In this document: piece by piece, positions 9,055 through 18,962 of the stretch
Layout: every line of letters starts with the position of its first letter
Position numbering within the stretch: the first letter of the stretch is position 1
Source of the DNA: JAFDZO01 sp041859205
Lineage (GTDB): Bacteria; Bacteroidota; Ignavibacteria; Tepidaquicellales; Tepidaquicellaceae
Reading direction: 5' to 3'
Assembly: GCA_041859205.1 (NCBI GenBank)
Contig: JBHEKU010000061.1
Span: 1-64,000 of the forward strand
Length of the DNA stretch: 64,000 nt
Translations under genes and position numbers: made by a program
The notes under the pieces: model-generated
Seen by the model: the letters and a program-made list of their open reading frames with translations, nothing else
What the model was told of the DNA's origin: nothing
Database searches by the model: none

Positions 9055-10002
9055 ATGTCATTACAAATCACGTCTACTATAGTTATAGTTTTAGCAGGGC
9101 TGCTACTAGTTATTCTTGAACGTATTTTTCCATACACCAAAGGGCAAAGATTTTTCCGCGAAGGTTTCTTTAATGATTTTATCCTCTACACTATTGTTCA
9201 GAGTTATGTGCTCGGACTTATAATCTTCGCATTCCTCAATTACATAAAAACACATACAGGTTTATACGAGTACAGCGTTGTTGGCAACTGGCCCGTCTGG
9301 GTTCAGGTTGTTTTCTTTGTCGTTGTTCACGATTTCTATATATACTGGTTCCATCGCTGGATGCATAACAATGCGACTCTTTGGAGATTGCATGAAGCGC
9401 ATCACTCCCCGCGTACTGTTGATTGGCTCTCCGGCTCTCGTTCACACTCACTTGAAATTTTAATCAATCAGACCGTTGAGTTTGCTCCTATAATTTTACT
9501 TGGCGCTGCGCCTGAAGTTGCGATTTATAAGGGAATGATAAGCGCTATCTGGGGAATGTTTATTCACTCTAATATTGATGTTCGATTAAGATGGCTGCAG
9601 TATATTATCAACGGACCTGAAATGCACCGCTGGCATCACTCAGATGACGAAGGCAGAGAGTATCAGAATAACTACGCTACTAAATTTGCATTCTGGGACT
9701 GGATGTTCGGCACAGGATTTTTACCAAATCCCGATGAAAAAAAACCAAAACAATACGGCTTACGTGATACACCTGATTATCCGCTTTCTCCTATAGAATA
9801 TGATAAAGCACATCCTAAACACATTGCTAAAGTTACATGGGTAGATACCGTTGCATACTTCAAGCAGCATTACTTTGCTTTCAGAAGAAGAACATCTTCA
9901 GATGCTATTAAGGAATATATGAAGGATAAAAAAACAGGGAAGGAAGCTTTAAGAGAAATAGAAAAGGGAGCGAAAAATCTTAAACACGCTCCCCAAAAAT
10001 AA
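9055..10002 (+). CDS. Sterol desaturase/fatty acid hydroxylase superfamily membrane protein
   Basis: A 315-residue integral membrane di-iron oxygenase-type protein. The histidine clusters that bind iron are visible in order: HDFYIYWFHRWMH near residue 90, HEAHHSPRTVDW near residue 118, and MHRWHHSDDEGRE near residue 195. At least three hydrophobic segments precede or separate them. Members hydroxylate or desaturate lipids, carotenoids or sterol-like substrates in the membrane. The Lys-rich tail is probably cytoplasmic. The neighbours give no pathway clue, so the substrate is unknown. Its stop lies 12 nt from the convergent pntB stop. Confidence 0.88.
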   Translation: MSLQITSTIVIVLAGLLLVILERIFPYTKGQRFFREGFFNDFILYTIVQSYVLGLIIFAFLNYIKTHTGLYEYSVVGNWPVWVQVVFFVVVHDFYIYWFHRWMHNNATLWRLHEAHHSPRTVDWLSGSRSHSLEILINQTVEFAPIILLGAAPEVAIYKGMISAIWGMFIHSNIDVRLRWLQYIINGPEMHRWHHSDDEGREYQNNYATKFAFWDWMFGTGFLPNPDEKKPKQYGLRDTPDYPLSPIEYDKAHPKHIAKVTWVDTVAYFKQHYFAFRRRTSSDAIKEYMKDKKTGKEALREIEKGAKNLKHAPQK

Positions 10003-10014
10003 TAAATATAAAAT

Positions 10015-11424
10015 TTAATTTGCTTTTACTTCTGCAACTAATTTTTGAAGTACACCTTTAGCATCGCCGAAAAGCATTTTAGTTTTTGCGTCGTAGAATA
10101 ATTCGTTATCTATACCTGCATATCCTGCATTCATACTTCTCTTATTGATAATAATATTCTTCGCATTTTCTACGTCAAGTATAGGCATTCCGTATATTGG
10201 TGAATCCTTATCATTCTTTGCAGCAGGATTTACAACGTCGTTCGCACCTATTACAAGAGCAACATCAGTTGTAGAAAACTCAGGATTGATCTCATCCATT
10301 TCAAGAAGCTTTGGATATGGAACATCTGCTTCTGCCAATAACACATTCATATGTCCCGGCATTCTTCCTGCAACAGGGTGAATAGCATATAACACTTCAA
10401 CACCTTTTTCTTCAAGAGTTTTTTCAAGCTCATGGCAGATATGCTGTGCCTGCGCAACTGCAAGTCCGTAACCCGGTACAATAATAACTTTTTTACTATA
10501 GCTCATAAGTACTGCGCAATCAGTAACAGAAATTTCTTTTACTGTTCTTTGCTCAGCCCCTGCATCTGCTTTTTTAGTCTTCGGATTAGAGAATGCTCCT
10601 ATGATAACGTTTGTTAATGAACGGTTCATAGCTTTGCACATGAGGATTGTAAGTATCGTTCCAGATGAACCTACCAATATACCGCCCGTAAGCATTGCCT
10701 GATTATTATATAAAAATCCGCCGCATGCCGCTGCAACACCTGTGAACGAATTCAGCAGGGAAATCACAACAGGCATATCTGCGCCGCCGATAGGGAACAC
10801 AAATAGAATTCCATAGATAAGCGAAATTGCACTGATGATTAATAGTAAATTAAGATTTGCCGTTGGCTGCATCATTAAATAAACTGAAACACCGATGATT
10901 GAAAGCATCAGTACAATGTTTATTAATTGATTAGCAGGCAGGTAGATATCTTTTATCTTTCCTTCAAGTTTTCCCCATGCAATAATACTACCGGAAAACG
11001 AAATGCATCCGATTATTGAACCGAGAATTATTGTTATTGTAAGACCGTTGAAAAGTGAAGCACCTGTGTGAGTAGTATTGTAATGTGAGAACTCAACGAC
11101 TGAAATTAAAGCAACGCAAGCAGCGCCGACTCCGTTAAACAACGAAACCATCTGAGGCATTGCCGTCATCTGAACTTTCTTTGCCATCAGAGTTCCGACA
11201 ACCGTTCCAATAATTATACCGCCGAATATCCAGACATAGTTTCCGAGAGGCTTGCCCTCCGGACTTTTATATAAAAAAATTGTAGTGATAACAGCAAGGA
11301 ACATTCCGATTGCTGCGATTATATTTCCCTTCCTTGCGGTTTCAGGGTGCCCTAAGAATTTAAGCCCGATTATAAATGCTATAGAAGCAATGAGGTACGA
11401 TATTTCTAAACTATACTGCGCCAT
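10015..11424 (-). CDS. pntB: NAD(P) transhydrogenase subunit beta
   Basis: The beta subunit of the proton-translocating transhydrogenase, which uses the proton gradient to reduce NADP+ with NADH. About 300 N-terminal residues form many membrane helices of domain II. The C-terminal part is the NADP(H)-binding domain III, with VPGYGLAVAQAQH, HPVAGRMPGHMNVLLAEA, IGANDVVNPAA and INKRSMNAGYAG. The 469-residue length is normal. It is the last gene of a pntAA-pntAB-pntB operon, 9 nt after pntAB. Its likely role is supply of NADPH for biosynthesis. Confidence 0.96.
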   Translation of the reverse strand: MAQYSLEISYLIASIAFIIGLKFLGHPETARKGNIIAAIGMFLAVITTIFLYKSPEGKPLGNYVWIFGGIIIGTVVGTLMAKKVQMTAMPQMVSLFNGVGAACVALISVVEFSHYNTTHTGASLFNGLTITIILGSIIGCISFSGSIIAWGKLEGKIKDIYLPANQLINIVLMLSIIGVSVYLMMQPTANLNLLLIISAISLIYGILFVFPIGGADMPVVISLLNSFTGVAAACGGFLYNNQAMLTGGILVGSSGTILTILMCKAMNRSLTNVIIGAFSNPKTKKADAGAEQRTVKEISVTDCAVLMSYSKKVIIVPGYGLAVAQAQHICHELEKTLEEKGVEVLYAIHPVAGRMPGHMNVLLAEADVPYPKLLEMDEINPEFSTTDVALVIGANDVVNPAAKNDKDSPIYGMPILDVENAKNIIINKRSMNAGYAGIDNELFYDAKTKMLFGDAKGVLQKLVAEVKAN

Positions 11425-11433
11425 TTTTTCAGA

Positions 11434-11748
11434 TTAACTTTTAGGTTTTTTCTTGAACATTTCCAGCATCCGGTCAGTTACAACAAATCCGCCGACAACG
11501 TTTAATGTTCCGAGTATAACTGCAATGAATCCCAGTACAAGCGATAAGTAATCATTGCTGTCTGCAAGTCCCATTACGATAACTGCGCCGACAATAACTA
11601 CGCCGTGAATAGCATTTGCGCCTGACATTAAAGGAGTGTGGAGGATGGATGGTACTTTAGAAATAACTTCGATACCTAAAAAAATTGAAAGAATCAGGAT
11701 GTAAAACACCTTAATGTTTTCACCTATGAATGAAACAATTGTTTCCAT
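11434..11748 (-). CDS. pntAB: NAD(P) transhydrogenase subunit alpha, membrane part
   Basis: A 104-residue protein with three hydrophobic helices, corresponding to the membrane portion of the alpha subunit. The segment VPSILHTPLMSGANAIHGVV is diagnostic and lies in the proton-channel region. In split-subunit organisms this part is separate from the soluble NAD(H)-binding part, as here. It sits 15 nt after pntAA and 9 nt before pntB, in the conserved gene order. Confidence 0.95.
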   Translation of the reverse strand: METIVSFIGENIKVFYILILSIFLGIEVISKVPSILHTPLMSGANAIHGVVIVGAVIVMGLADSNDYLSLVLGFIAVILGTLNVVGGFVVTDRMLEMFKKKPKS

Positions 11749-11763
11749 AAAATAATTTTGTAT

Positions 11764-12867
11764 TTATTTCTTCAGGAAATTTTCACCGTTATGTGTTACA
11801 CACATACCCTTAATTATATCGTCGTCAAAATTGATGTTAATGTTTCCTTCTTTAATTAAAATTTTCAAAAGTGATAATGCATTCTTACCGAACATCTTGC
11901 TTGCATCGTAAGGCATTGTTGAAGGCAGGTTTGAGTTGCCGATAATTGTAATGCCGTTATAATCCACTGTTGCATTGTCCTTAGTCATTTCACAGTTACC
12001 GCCGGATGATGAAGCAAGGTCAACTATTACCGAGCCTTTCTTCATGTTGTTTAAAGTCTCTGTTGTTATCAGCAGCGGAGCTTTTCTTCCGGGTATCTGA
12101 GCAGTTGTTACAATTACGTCAGATGCCAGTGCATGTTTTTGAATAAGTTCACTTTGTTTCTGTTTGTATTCCTCTGTTTGTTCCACAGCGTAACCGCCTG
12201 CTTTTGAGGCATCGGCTGCACCTTCTACTTCTACAAATTTAGCGCCCAAGCTTTTTACTTCTTCTTTCACTGCAGGTCTTGTATCGAATGCCTCTACTAC
12301 TCCGCCCAATCTTCTTGCAGTTGCAATTGCCATAAGTCCGGCAACGCCTGCGCCTATGATTAAAACTTTTGCGGGAGGAATACTTCCGGCAGCAGTTGTA
12401 AGCATCGGGAAAAATTTGGGTAGATGTGTTGAAGCAAGCAGAACAGCTTTATAGCCGGCAATTGTGGCCTGTGATGAAAGTACATCCATTGTTTGCGCGC
12501 GTGAAGAGCGGGGAATCATTTCAAAACTCAATCCCGTTACTTTTTTCGCTGCAAGTTTATCAGTTATGTTTGGCTGAACCAATGGCTGTAAAAATGAGAT
12601 AAGTGTCTGTCCTTCTTTTAAATTTTCGATCTCATCGTCCGACGGAGGATTTATTTGTAAAATGATGTCGGATTTTTTTAAAATCTCTTCTCTTGAAAAT
12701 AGCTCTGCGCCTGCCGAAGAATACATCTCGTCACTTGCATAGGCTCTTTCGCCTGCGCTTTTTTCAACAATAACCTGGAGATTTAATTTTTTGATTTGGT
12801 CGATTAATTCAGGAAGGATAGAAACTCTATTATCAAATTGCGGCTCTTTTGTAATCCCTAGAATCAT
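11764..12867 (-). CDS. pntAA: NAD(P) transhydrogenase subunit alpha, NAD(H)-binding part
   Basis: The soluble domain I of proton-translocating transhydrogenase, 367 residues. It starts ILGITKEPQFDNRVSILPE like alanine dehydrogenase relatives. RSSRAQTMDVLSSQA is the conserved Arg-Ala-Gln-x-Met-Asp loop, LIIGAGVAGLMAIATARRLG is the NAD-binding Rossmann motif, and VIVTTAQIPGRKAP follows. It binds NADH and transfers hydride to domain III. It is the first gene of the three-gene operon; the promoter probably lies in the 77-nt spacer before malQ. Confidence 0.96.
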   Translation of the reverse strand: MILGITKEPQFDNRVSILPELIDQIKKLNLQVIVEKSAGERAYASDEMYSSAGAELFSREEILKKSDIILQINPPSDDEIENLKEGQTLISFLQPLVQPNITDKLAAKKVTGLSFEMIPRSSRAQTMDVLSSQATIAGYKAVLLASTHLPKFFPMLTTAAGSIPPAKVLIIGAGVAGLMAIATARRLGGVVEAFDTRPAVKEEVKSLGAKFVEVEGAADASKAGGYAVEQTEEYKQKQSELIQKHALASDVIVTTAQIPGRKAPLLITTETLNNMKKGSVIVDLASSSGGNCEMTKDNATVDYNGITIIGNSNLPSTMPYDASKMFGKNALSLLKILIKEGNININFDDDIIKGMCVTHNGENFLKK

Positions 12868-12944
12868 ATCGTTTTAAAAATAGTTACATTTTTGTCCAAT
12901 AAAAATGTAAATATGAGTACGGACTATTTTACAGAAATCAGCAG

Positions 12945-14795
12945 TTAAGATTTTTTGTGGTGAGTGCTTCTTTCCGTTTTTTGATTTATTTCTTTTAAAA
13001 TCTTATGGACGCTTTTTTTCTTAAGCTGTTCCAGCGAGTACGGCATTCTTAATCTCCAGTTGTTATCTGACATTAAGCCCGGATAATTTATTCTGCTCTC
13101 TCTTAATTCCTTTGAGTTAAAAATATCTTCATCGAGATTTAAAAATTCATTCATTAATTGAATGGAAAATATAGATGAACTGAAACCAATAGCTTCAAAT
13201 GTTTTTTTAACTATCTCAATATTTAGCTGCTGGCTTTTTTCAGTATACCCTATCATCTTCAGAAACTTTCCTTTTTCATCAAACGAGCTCAGATATATAT
13301 CAATGAAATTCCATGCTTCGTGCCATTGCAATCTTAAAATTCCAATCATTACGTAAACATCGCTTATCTCTTTTTTCCAGCAGAGTTTATACTCAGTGCA
13401 TTTTTCTTTATCAAAGAAAATTTCTATTATTTTTTCAATACTGCTATCGGAGTATTCTTTGTTTCTGCAGATCTGAATAAAAGCTTCTTTATCAATCATA
13501 CCCGCTTCGTTATCATACCAGTCACATAGAGTGCTGGAATCATGCGTTGAAATCATAGCGGCGGAGTTTGCCCTGTACTTAAACGGATTTATAAAATCAT
13601 AATTGCCATTGTACTCACGCATCCATCTCATTACATCAGTACCGGGGATTCCGTAATCTTCTAATACTCTGTAAGATACAGGAGGAACTGTACCTAAATC
13701 TTCTGCTACAGGGAGCATTTCGTTTCCGCTCGTCATAGCATTTATTATTTTCTCTGCCTGCTCAACCCATTTGCTTTCATCTTCGGGATAGAACTTTCCT
13801 TTCAACCCGCCGAATTCTTCCGGAGTATCCTTATCTATTGTCCACACTCTGAACAAACCAACAAAATGGTCTATGCGGTACATATCGTAAAAATTTGCAG
13901 CGTACTTTAAGCGTTCCTTTATATATCTGAATTTTTCTTTTTCAATCACTTCCCAGTTGTAAACCGGCATTCCCCATCGCTGTCCTTTTGCAAAATACAT
14001 ATCAGGCGGCGCGCCGGAGAGCTTATCCATCTTAAAGTATTTTTTCTTCTGAAAGCACCATACATCGGCGCTATCACGCGATACAAGGAAGGGAATATCT
14101 CCCATCAACAAAACTTTCTTTTCAGCAGCGTACTTTTTTACTTCAGAAAATTGTTCATACAACTGCCACTGAATCCAGAAATAAAATCTTAACCTCTCTT
14201 TATATTCAACTTCAATTTTGTCGAGTTCTTTTTTATCGGCGCGTTTATGCTTCGGCGTCCACTCTTCAAATCCTTTTAATCTGTTCACTTCTTTCAGGAC
14301 TTTATACATGGCATAATGCTTCAGCCAGAAAACATTTTTCTTTCTGTAACTTTGAAATTCCTCGTTGTCTTTAAAATCAGCCTGAAAAATTTTCCAAAGC
14401 AGATTTATTTTTTCATCCTTTATTTTATAATCAACTTTAAAATTTCCTTTTGGAAACTTTCTTTTTAATTTTTTTATATCTGATTTATATTTATCGGCAT
14501 CGATATTTTTTAAATCTGATAAACGAAGATACATTGGCTCGAGTGCGAATGTGCTGATCGAATTATATGGTGAGTGGTCGTATCCTGTTTCATTCATAGG
14601 TAAAAGCTGCACAATACTAAGTGCCGACTTTTTGCACCAGTCAATTAATAATTTTAAATCCGGAATTTCACCTATGCCCGTACTTTTTCTTGAGTATAAA
14701 TAAAAAAGCGGCAGAGCAGTTCCCGCTCTCCGCTTTATCCCAATCTTAGCCCATTTTTCTGATGTCTTTGAAGTATGAAATGAGTTGTAAGCCAA
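12945..14795 (-). CDS. malQ: 4-alpha-glucanotransferase (GH77)
   Basis: Amylomaltase transfers alpha-1,4-glucan segments between chains. The 616-residue protein shows GH77 features: KRRAGTALPLFYLYSRKSTG near the start, DIPFLVSRDSADVW, YRIDHFVGLFRVW with the nucleophile Asp, PVAEDLGTVPP with the acid/base Glu, and ISTHDSSTLCDWY with the transition-state Asp. The start read here is TTG, 20 nt after the upstream GH57 gene. It belongs to a glgB-GH57-malQ operon for glycogen or maltodextrin remodelling. The C-terminus is Lys-rich and slightly longer than the domain needs. Confidence 0.92.
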   Translation of the reverse strand: MAYNSFHTSKTSEKWAKIGIKRRAGTALPLFYLYSRKSTGIGEIPDLKLLIDWCKKSALSIVQLLPMNETGYDHSPYNSISTFALEPMYLRLSDLKNIDADKYKSDIKKLKRKFPKGNFKVDYKIKDEKINLLWKIFQADFKDNEEFQSYRKKNVFWLKHYAMYKVLKEVNRLKGFEEWTPKHKRADKKELDKIEVEYKERLRFYFWIQWQLYEQFSEVKKYAAEKKVLLMGDIPFLVSRDSADVWCFQKKKYFKMDKLSGAPPDMYFAKGQRWGMPVYNWEVIEKEKFRYIKERLKYAANFYDMYRIDHFVGLFRVWTIDKDTPEEFGGLKGKFYPEDESKWVEQAEKIINAMTSGNEMLPVAEDLGTVPPVSYRVLEDYGIPGTDVMRWMREYNGNYDFINPFKYRANSAAMISTHDSSTLCDWYDNEAGMIDKEAFIQICRNKEYSDSSIEKIIEIFFDKEKCTEYKLCWKKEISDVYVMIGILRLQWHEAWNFIDIYLSSFDEKGKFLKMIGYTEKSQQLNIEIVKKTFEAIGFSSSIFSIQLMNEFLNLDEDIFNSKELRESRINYPGLMSDNNWRLRMPYSLEQLKKKSVHKILKEINQKTERSTHHKKS

Positions 14796-14815
14796 TATTT
14801 TTTAAATTTATATAT

Positions 14816-16369
14816 CTAAATAATACCTTTAAAATAATCGAACTTTATTTTCCCTGCCAGCGGCTTAATTTCTTTTAAATACATTATCGCTGCATCGGGA
14901 TATTTTTTATCGTTCGGAATTGCACTCTTTAATATTGCAAGGAAGCTTTCTTCGTAATCAACGCCCGTAATATCATTTAAGTATTCCAGTGTACGGCAGG
15001 CATATTTCAGAATCTGCATTGCTTCAAGCCCTGCAATATCACTGAAGAACCATCCGCAGCTTGAAAACATAAGCAGCGAATACTTTTCCATTTCGAGTAA
15101 TTTGAATACAAGCTCAATACCTTTATTATCTACGTTTACTCTTCCGTGCCGTGCAAAAAACTTAATTATGTTGTGATGACTTCTCTCGTGCATTAAATCA
15201 ATGTAATCGTTGCGCGCGCTCCATACATCTTTCAGATATTTATTTCCTTCTGCTTCAAAAACTTTTGCGCACTCATCGCGCAGCCAGTTAAGAGAATCTC
15301 TCAACGGAGTTCTCCATTTCTGATTCCAGTCCTGTTCTCCTCCCGTAGTACATCCGCAATTTTCTTTCCAGCGTTTTACTCCGTGCAGGCAGCTCCATGA
15401 AGTACCTAAGCCTTCGGGACCTTTTTTAATTTTTGCTTCCCACTTCGGTGGGTGCGCTTTGAGATACTCGCCGTAGTTACAGATTTTAATACCGTTCTGA
15501 GGCGCTAGTTCTGAAAGCAGATACGCTATAGTTCTATCAGCAAATTTTTTGTGATGACCGAACGTCTCTCCGTCTGTTGCAATGCTTATTAACTGAGGCT
15601 CGCTTCTGTTTTTATCGCGCGATTCATTTATTCTGTCTAACAGCTTACCTGCGTCGTTCAATAAATCTTCGAATGCAATCGTCTTTGATAAAGGACCGTC
15701 ATAAAAGAAAATATCAATGTGTTTCTTGTGATTGAGCTGTGAGTAGCATCTGTAAGGGCGTTTCGTATCAATGCTGTTGTCCGAAACATCGTGCCATCTT
15801 CTTTCACCTATACTTCTTACACTCTCTGCCTGGCTTGCATCCAAAATAATATACTTTATTCCTTCGTGTATAAGGACTTCTATTGTTTCATAATCACAGG
15901 CAGTTTCTGCCAGCCACATGCCTTCAGGCCTGCGGTGAAAATTTAATTCAAAATCTCTCAAGCCCCATTTTATCTGCGTAAGCTTATCACGTAGATTTGC
16001 AAGTGGCATAATAATATGATTGTACACCTGGGCAATTGCATTACCGTGACCGTGTCTGCGCTCAACACTTTTTTTATCAGCATCAATAATTCTGTGATAA
16101 AGATTGAGATGCTTTTCTTTAATCCAGTTGAAAAGCGTAGGACCGAAATTGAAATTTAAAAGCTCGTAGTTATTTACTTCGCGGATGAGAGTTGTATAAT
16201 TTTCATAAATTCCCGCTTCAGAGTTTGGCAGATAGCACTCGGAATAAATTCTTTCGTTCCAATTGTGATAAGGTGCTGCGCTCGGCTCATCGTCAATTTC
16301 ATTAGTCCATGGATTTTCACGCGGCGGCTGATAAAAGTGTCCGTGAATACATAAATATACTTCTGACAT
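14816..16369 (-). CDS. Glycoside hydrolase family 57 protein with partial DUF3536 region
   Basis: GH57 enzymes act on alpha-glucans as amylases, branching enzymes or transferases. The protein starts VYLCIHGHFYQPPREN, with the conserved active-site His pair. GMWLAETACDYETI holds the predicted nucleophile Glu and SIATDGETFGHHKKFAD the acid/base Asp region. After about residue 370, HERSHHNIIKFFARHG and MFSSCGWFFSDIAGLEAMQI match the DUF3536 region, which in other proteins is much longer; here the whole protein is 517 residues. It lies 29 nt after glgB and 20 nt before malQ, so it is probably an alpha-glucan-processing enzyme of the same operon. Its exact specificity is not determined. Confidence 0.9.
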   Translation of the reverse strand: MSEVYLCIHGHFYQPPRENPWTNEIDDEPSAAPYHNWNERIYSECYLPNSEAGIYENYTTLIREVNNYELLNFNFGPTLFNWIKEKHLNLYHRIIDADKKSVERRHGHGNAIAQVYNHIIMPLANLRDKLTQIKWGLRDFELNFHRRPEGMWLAETACDYETIEVLIHEGIKYIILDASQAESVRSIGERRWHDVSDNSIDTKRPYRCYSQLNHKKHIDIFFYDGPLSKTIAFEDLLNDAGKLLDRINESRDKNRSEPQLISIATDGETFGHHKKFADRTIAYLLSELAPQNGIKICNYGEYLKAHPPKWEAKIKKGPEGLGTSWSCLHGVKRWKENCGCTTGGEQDWNQKWRTPLRDSLNWLRDECAKVFEAEGNKYLKDVWSARNDYIDLMHERSHHNIIKFFARHGRVNVDNKGIELVFKLLEMEKYSLLMFSSCGWFFSDIAGLEAMQILKYACRTLEYLNDITGVDYEESFLAILKSAIPNDKKYPDAAIMYLKEIKPLAGKIKFDYFKGII

Positions 16370-16398
16370 TTGTTTCTTACTTCCTTCCTGCTAAAATT

Positions 16399-18888
16399 TT
16401 AATTTGGTTGTTCAGTTTCTTTGTTAATTGTTTCCGGAGTATCAGTTTCATTACTAGATTGCACTTCGTTTTGAGTTTCTGGTTGTACTTCGTCCGGGGT
16501 TATAATTTGAGTTTCTTCGGTTATTGTTTCGTTTACTTCTTCGTTTGTATTCTCGTTTGTCTCTTCATTTGTTTCTTCTTGCGCTTCTTGTTTAGAATCG
16601 TCACTTTGTTCAATTTTGTTTTCGTCTGTTTTTACTTCTTCAGTAAATTCATCTTCGAGCTCATGAATAAAAATATTTACGGCAAGCGGTGGCAGATTTA
16701 CTTTAATAGTATAAGGCCATTGAAATTTGTATCTATCTTCAGTGTGAATACCTCCTAAGTTTCCTTCACCCGTTCCACCGTATTCAACAGCATCGCTGTT
16801 CAAAATCTCCCTATAGAAACCTGCACGGGGCGTGCCGAATTCGTAGTCTTTTCTGTGTACGGGAGTCATGTTAAATGTAAAAAGAAGCATTTGTTTTTTA
16901 TCTGCGGAGTATCTTACAAAGCTTAGCACGCTGTTATCAGAATCGGTAAAATCAAGCCAGTGAAATCCGTCACTTCTGAAGTCAATTTCATAAAATGCCC
17001 TGTATTCATGATATATGGCTGATAAGTCTTTAAAATATTTTTGAAGCTTTAAATTCAAATCTTCGTTAAGCACATCCCATTGCATTGCAGTATCTGCATT
17101 CCATTCGTGAAACTGTCCTATATCATTCGTCATGAAGTTCAATTTCTTCCCCGGATGACCGAACATAAATCCGAAGAAAGTTCTCATGTTTGAGAACATA
17201 CTTTTCAATTGTCCCGGCATTTTACTGACTAATGCTTTCTTCAGATGAACGACTTCATCGTGGGAGATTGGCAGCAGATAATTTTCATTAAATGAATACC
17301 AGAGAGAGAATGTAATTTTATTATGAAAATACTTTCTATAGATAGGATCTTTTGAAAAATATTCAAGCACGTCATGCATCCAGCCCATATTCCATTTCAT
17401 ATCAAATCCAAGTCCGCCGAGGTAAGTTGGCTTTGTAACTCCCTGCCAGTCAGTCGATTCTTCTGCAATCATCAAAGTACCTTTGTGATATTTATGCACG
17501 GTGTCATTCAGCTTTTTTAAAAAGGCAACGGCTTCAAGATTTTCTTTTCCACCAAGTTCGTTTGGTTCCCATTCACCTTCGTTACGGCAGTAATCTAAAT
17601 ACAGCATCGAAGCAACTGCATCAACACGAAGTCCGTCTATGTGATAAACTTTCAGCCAGAAGAGAGCGTTTGCAATTAAAAAATTTGCAACTTCAGTTTT
17701 TGCATAATCAAAAACATAAGTGCCCCATCCCTTGTGAAATCCTTTCTTCGGATTTGTATAGGCGTAAATCTGCTTTCCATTAAAATTGTTTAAACCGTGT
17801 TCATCCGACGGAAAATGCCCAGGCACCCAGTCGAGTATCACTCCTATATTATTCTGATGGCAGTGGTCAACGAAGAGCATAAAATCTTCGGGCGAGCCGT
17901 AGCGGCTTGTGGGAGCGAAAAATCCCGTGACCTGATATCCCCATGAAGCATCGAGCGGATGCTCCATTATAGGAAGAAGTTCTATATGTGTGTAGCCGTA
18001 AGTTTTGCAGTGCTCAACAAGTTCATATGCAAGCTGCTTGTAACTTTTATATCCCCAGTCATTTTTGAAGTCGGGATTATCGTAATCTTTTTTCCATGAA
18101 CCCAGATGAACTTCGTAAATATTCATTGGCTGATTTCTGTAGTCATATTTTCTGCGAGTCTTCATCCATTCAGTGTCTTTCCATTTGTACTTATCTATCA
18201 CTGCAATTTTAGATGCATTGCCGGGGCGCAGCTCTGCGCTGAAAGCATATGGGTCAGATTTATAAATAACTTTCGTTGGTGATTTTGTTTTAATAGCGTA
18301 TTTATAGAGGTCGCCTTCTTTTACACCCGGAAGAAACAAGGTCCAGTAACCGGTATCTCTACAGTTTTCCATAGGAAGAAGACCTTCAGTCCAGTCATTG
18401 AATTCACCCGTAATGCTCACTGCTTTAACATCGGGAACCCAGATGCGAAAGATAACACCTCTTACTCCTTTGATACTTGTTTTATGGGCGCCGAGTTTTT
18501 CGTAGCTCTTGAAATGATTTCCTTCTCCCAGCAGATAGACATCCATATCGGTTATTTCTGTGCGGTAATAATACGGGTCTTCGAATTCGGATCTATTTCC
18601 GTTGGACTCTATTACAATTTTATATGAGAAGAGTTCAGTTGTATTCTCAAATTTAGCGGAGAATATTCCTGAAGGATTTACTTTTTCAGCTTCAGTAAGT
18701 TTCTTGCCTTTGCGCTTAATCCATACTTTTTCAGCAAACGGTAGATAACAATTTATTGATAGTTCTTTTTTATCTTCATCAATCTGCGGTCCGAGAACGG
18801 AATAAGGCTTATCTTCATCGAAAGAAATAATTCTCTGAAACGGATTCGATATTTTTTTATTTGACTTAACTGTGCTTTGCTTTGCCAT
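16399..18888 (-). CDS. glgB: 1,4-alpha-glucan branching enzyme (GH13) with an unusual acidic tail
   Basis: Introduces alpha-1,6 branches into glycogen. An N-terminal CBM48-like module (FRIWVPDVKAVSITGEFNDW) precedes the GH13 barrel. The four catalytic regions are visible: DWVPGHFP, DGLRVDAVASMLYLDY with the nucleophile Asp, MIAEESTDW with the acid/base Glu, and PISHDEVVH. The EHPLDASWGYQVTGFFAPTS block is typical of GlgB. A further N-terminal stretch of about 130 residues resembles another beta-sandwich. The last 84 residues are low-complexity, rich in Glu, Thr, Asn and Gln, and unlike normal GlgB ends. It is the first gene of the glgB-GH57-malQ operon. Confidence 0.95.
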   Translation of the reverse strand: MAKQSTVKSNKKISNPFQRIISFDEDKPYSVLGPQIDEDKKELSINCYLPFAEKVWIKRKGKKLTEAEKVNPSGIFSAKFENTTELFSYKIVIESNGNRSEFEDPYYYRTEITDMDVYLLGEGNHFKSYEKLGAHKTSIKGVRGVIFRIWVPDVKAVSITGEFNDWTEGLLPMENCRDTGYWTLFLPGVKEGDLYKYAIKTKSPTKVIYKSDPYAFSAELRPGNASKIAVIDKYKWKDTEWMKTRRKYDYRNQPMNIYEVHLGSWKKDYDNPDFKNDWGYKSYKQLAYELVEHCKTYGYTHIELLPIMEHPLDASWGYQVTGFFAPTSRYGSPEDFMLFVDHCHQNNIGVILDWVPGHFPSDEHGLNNFNGKQIYAYTNPKKGFHKGWGTYVFDYAKTEVANFLIANALFWLKVYHIDGLRVDAVASMLYLDYCRNEGEWEPNELGGKENLEAVAFLKKLNDTVHKYHKGTLMIAEESTDWQGVTKPTYLGGLGFDMKWNMGWMHDVLEYFSKDPIYRKYFHNKITFSLWYSFNENYLLPISHDEVVHLKKALVSKMPGQLKSMFSNMRTFFGFMFGHPGKKLNFMTNDIGQFHEWNADTAMQWDVLNEDLNLKLQKYFKDLSAIYHEYRAFYEIDFRSDGFHWLDFTDSDNSVLSFVRYSADKKQMLLFTFNMTPVHRKDYEFGTPRAGFYREILNSDAVEYGGTGEGNLGGIHTEDRYKFQWPYTIKVNLPPLAVNIFIHELEDEFTEEVKTDENKIEQSDDSKQEAQEETNEETNENTNEEVNETITEETQIITPDEVQPETQNEVQSSNETDTPETINKETEQPN

Positions 18889-18962
18889 ATTGTGTAATCA
18901 CAAAATTGTTAATTCTTTTTTAAAGTTAAATACATTAATGTTGTATTGAATAATTAAATTTC

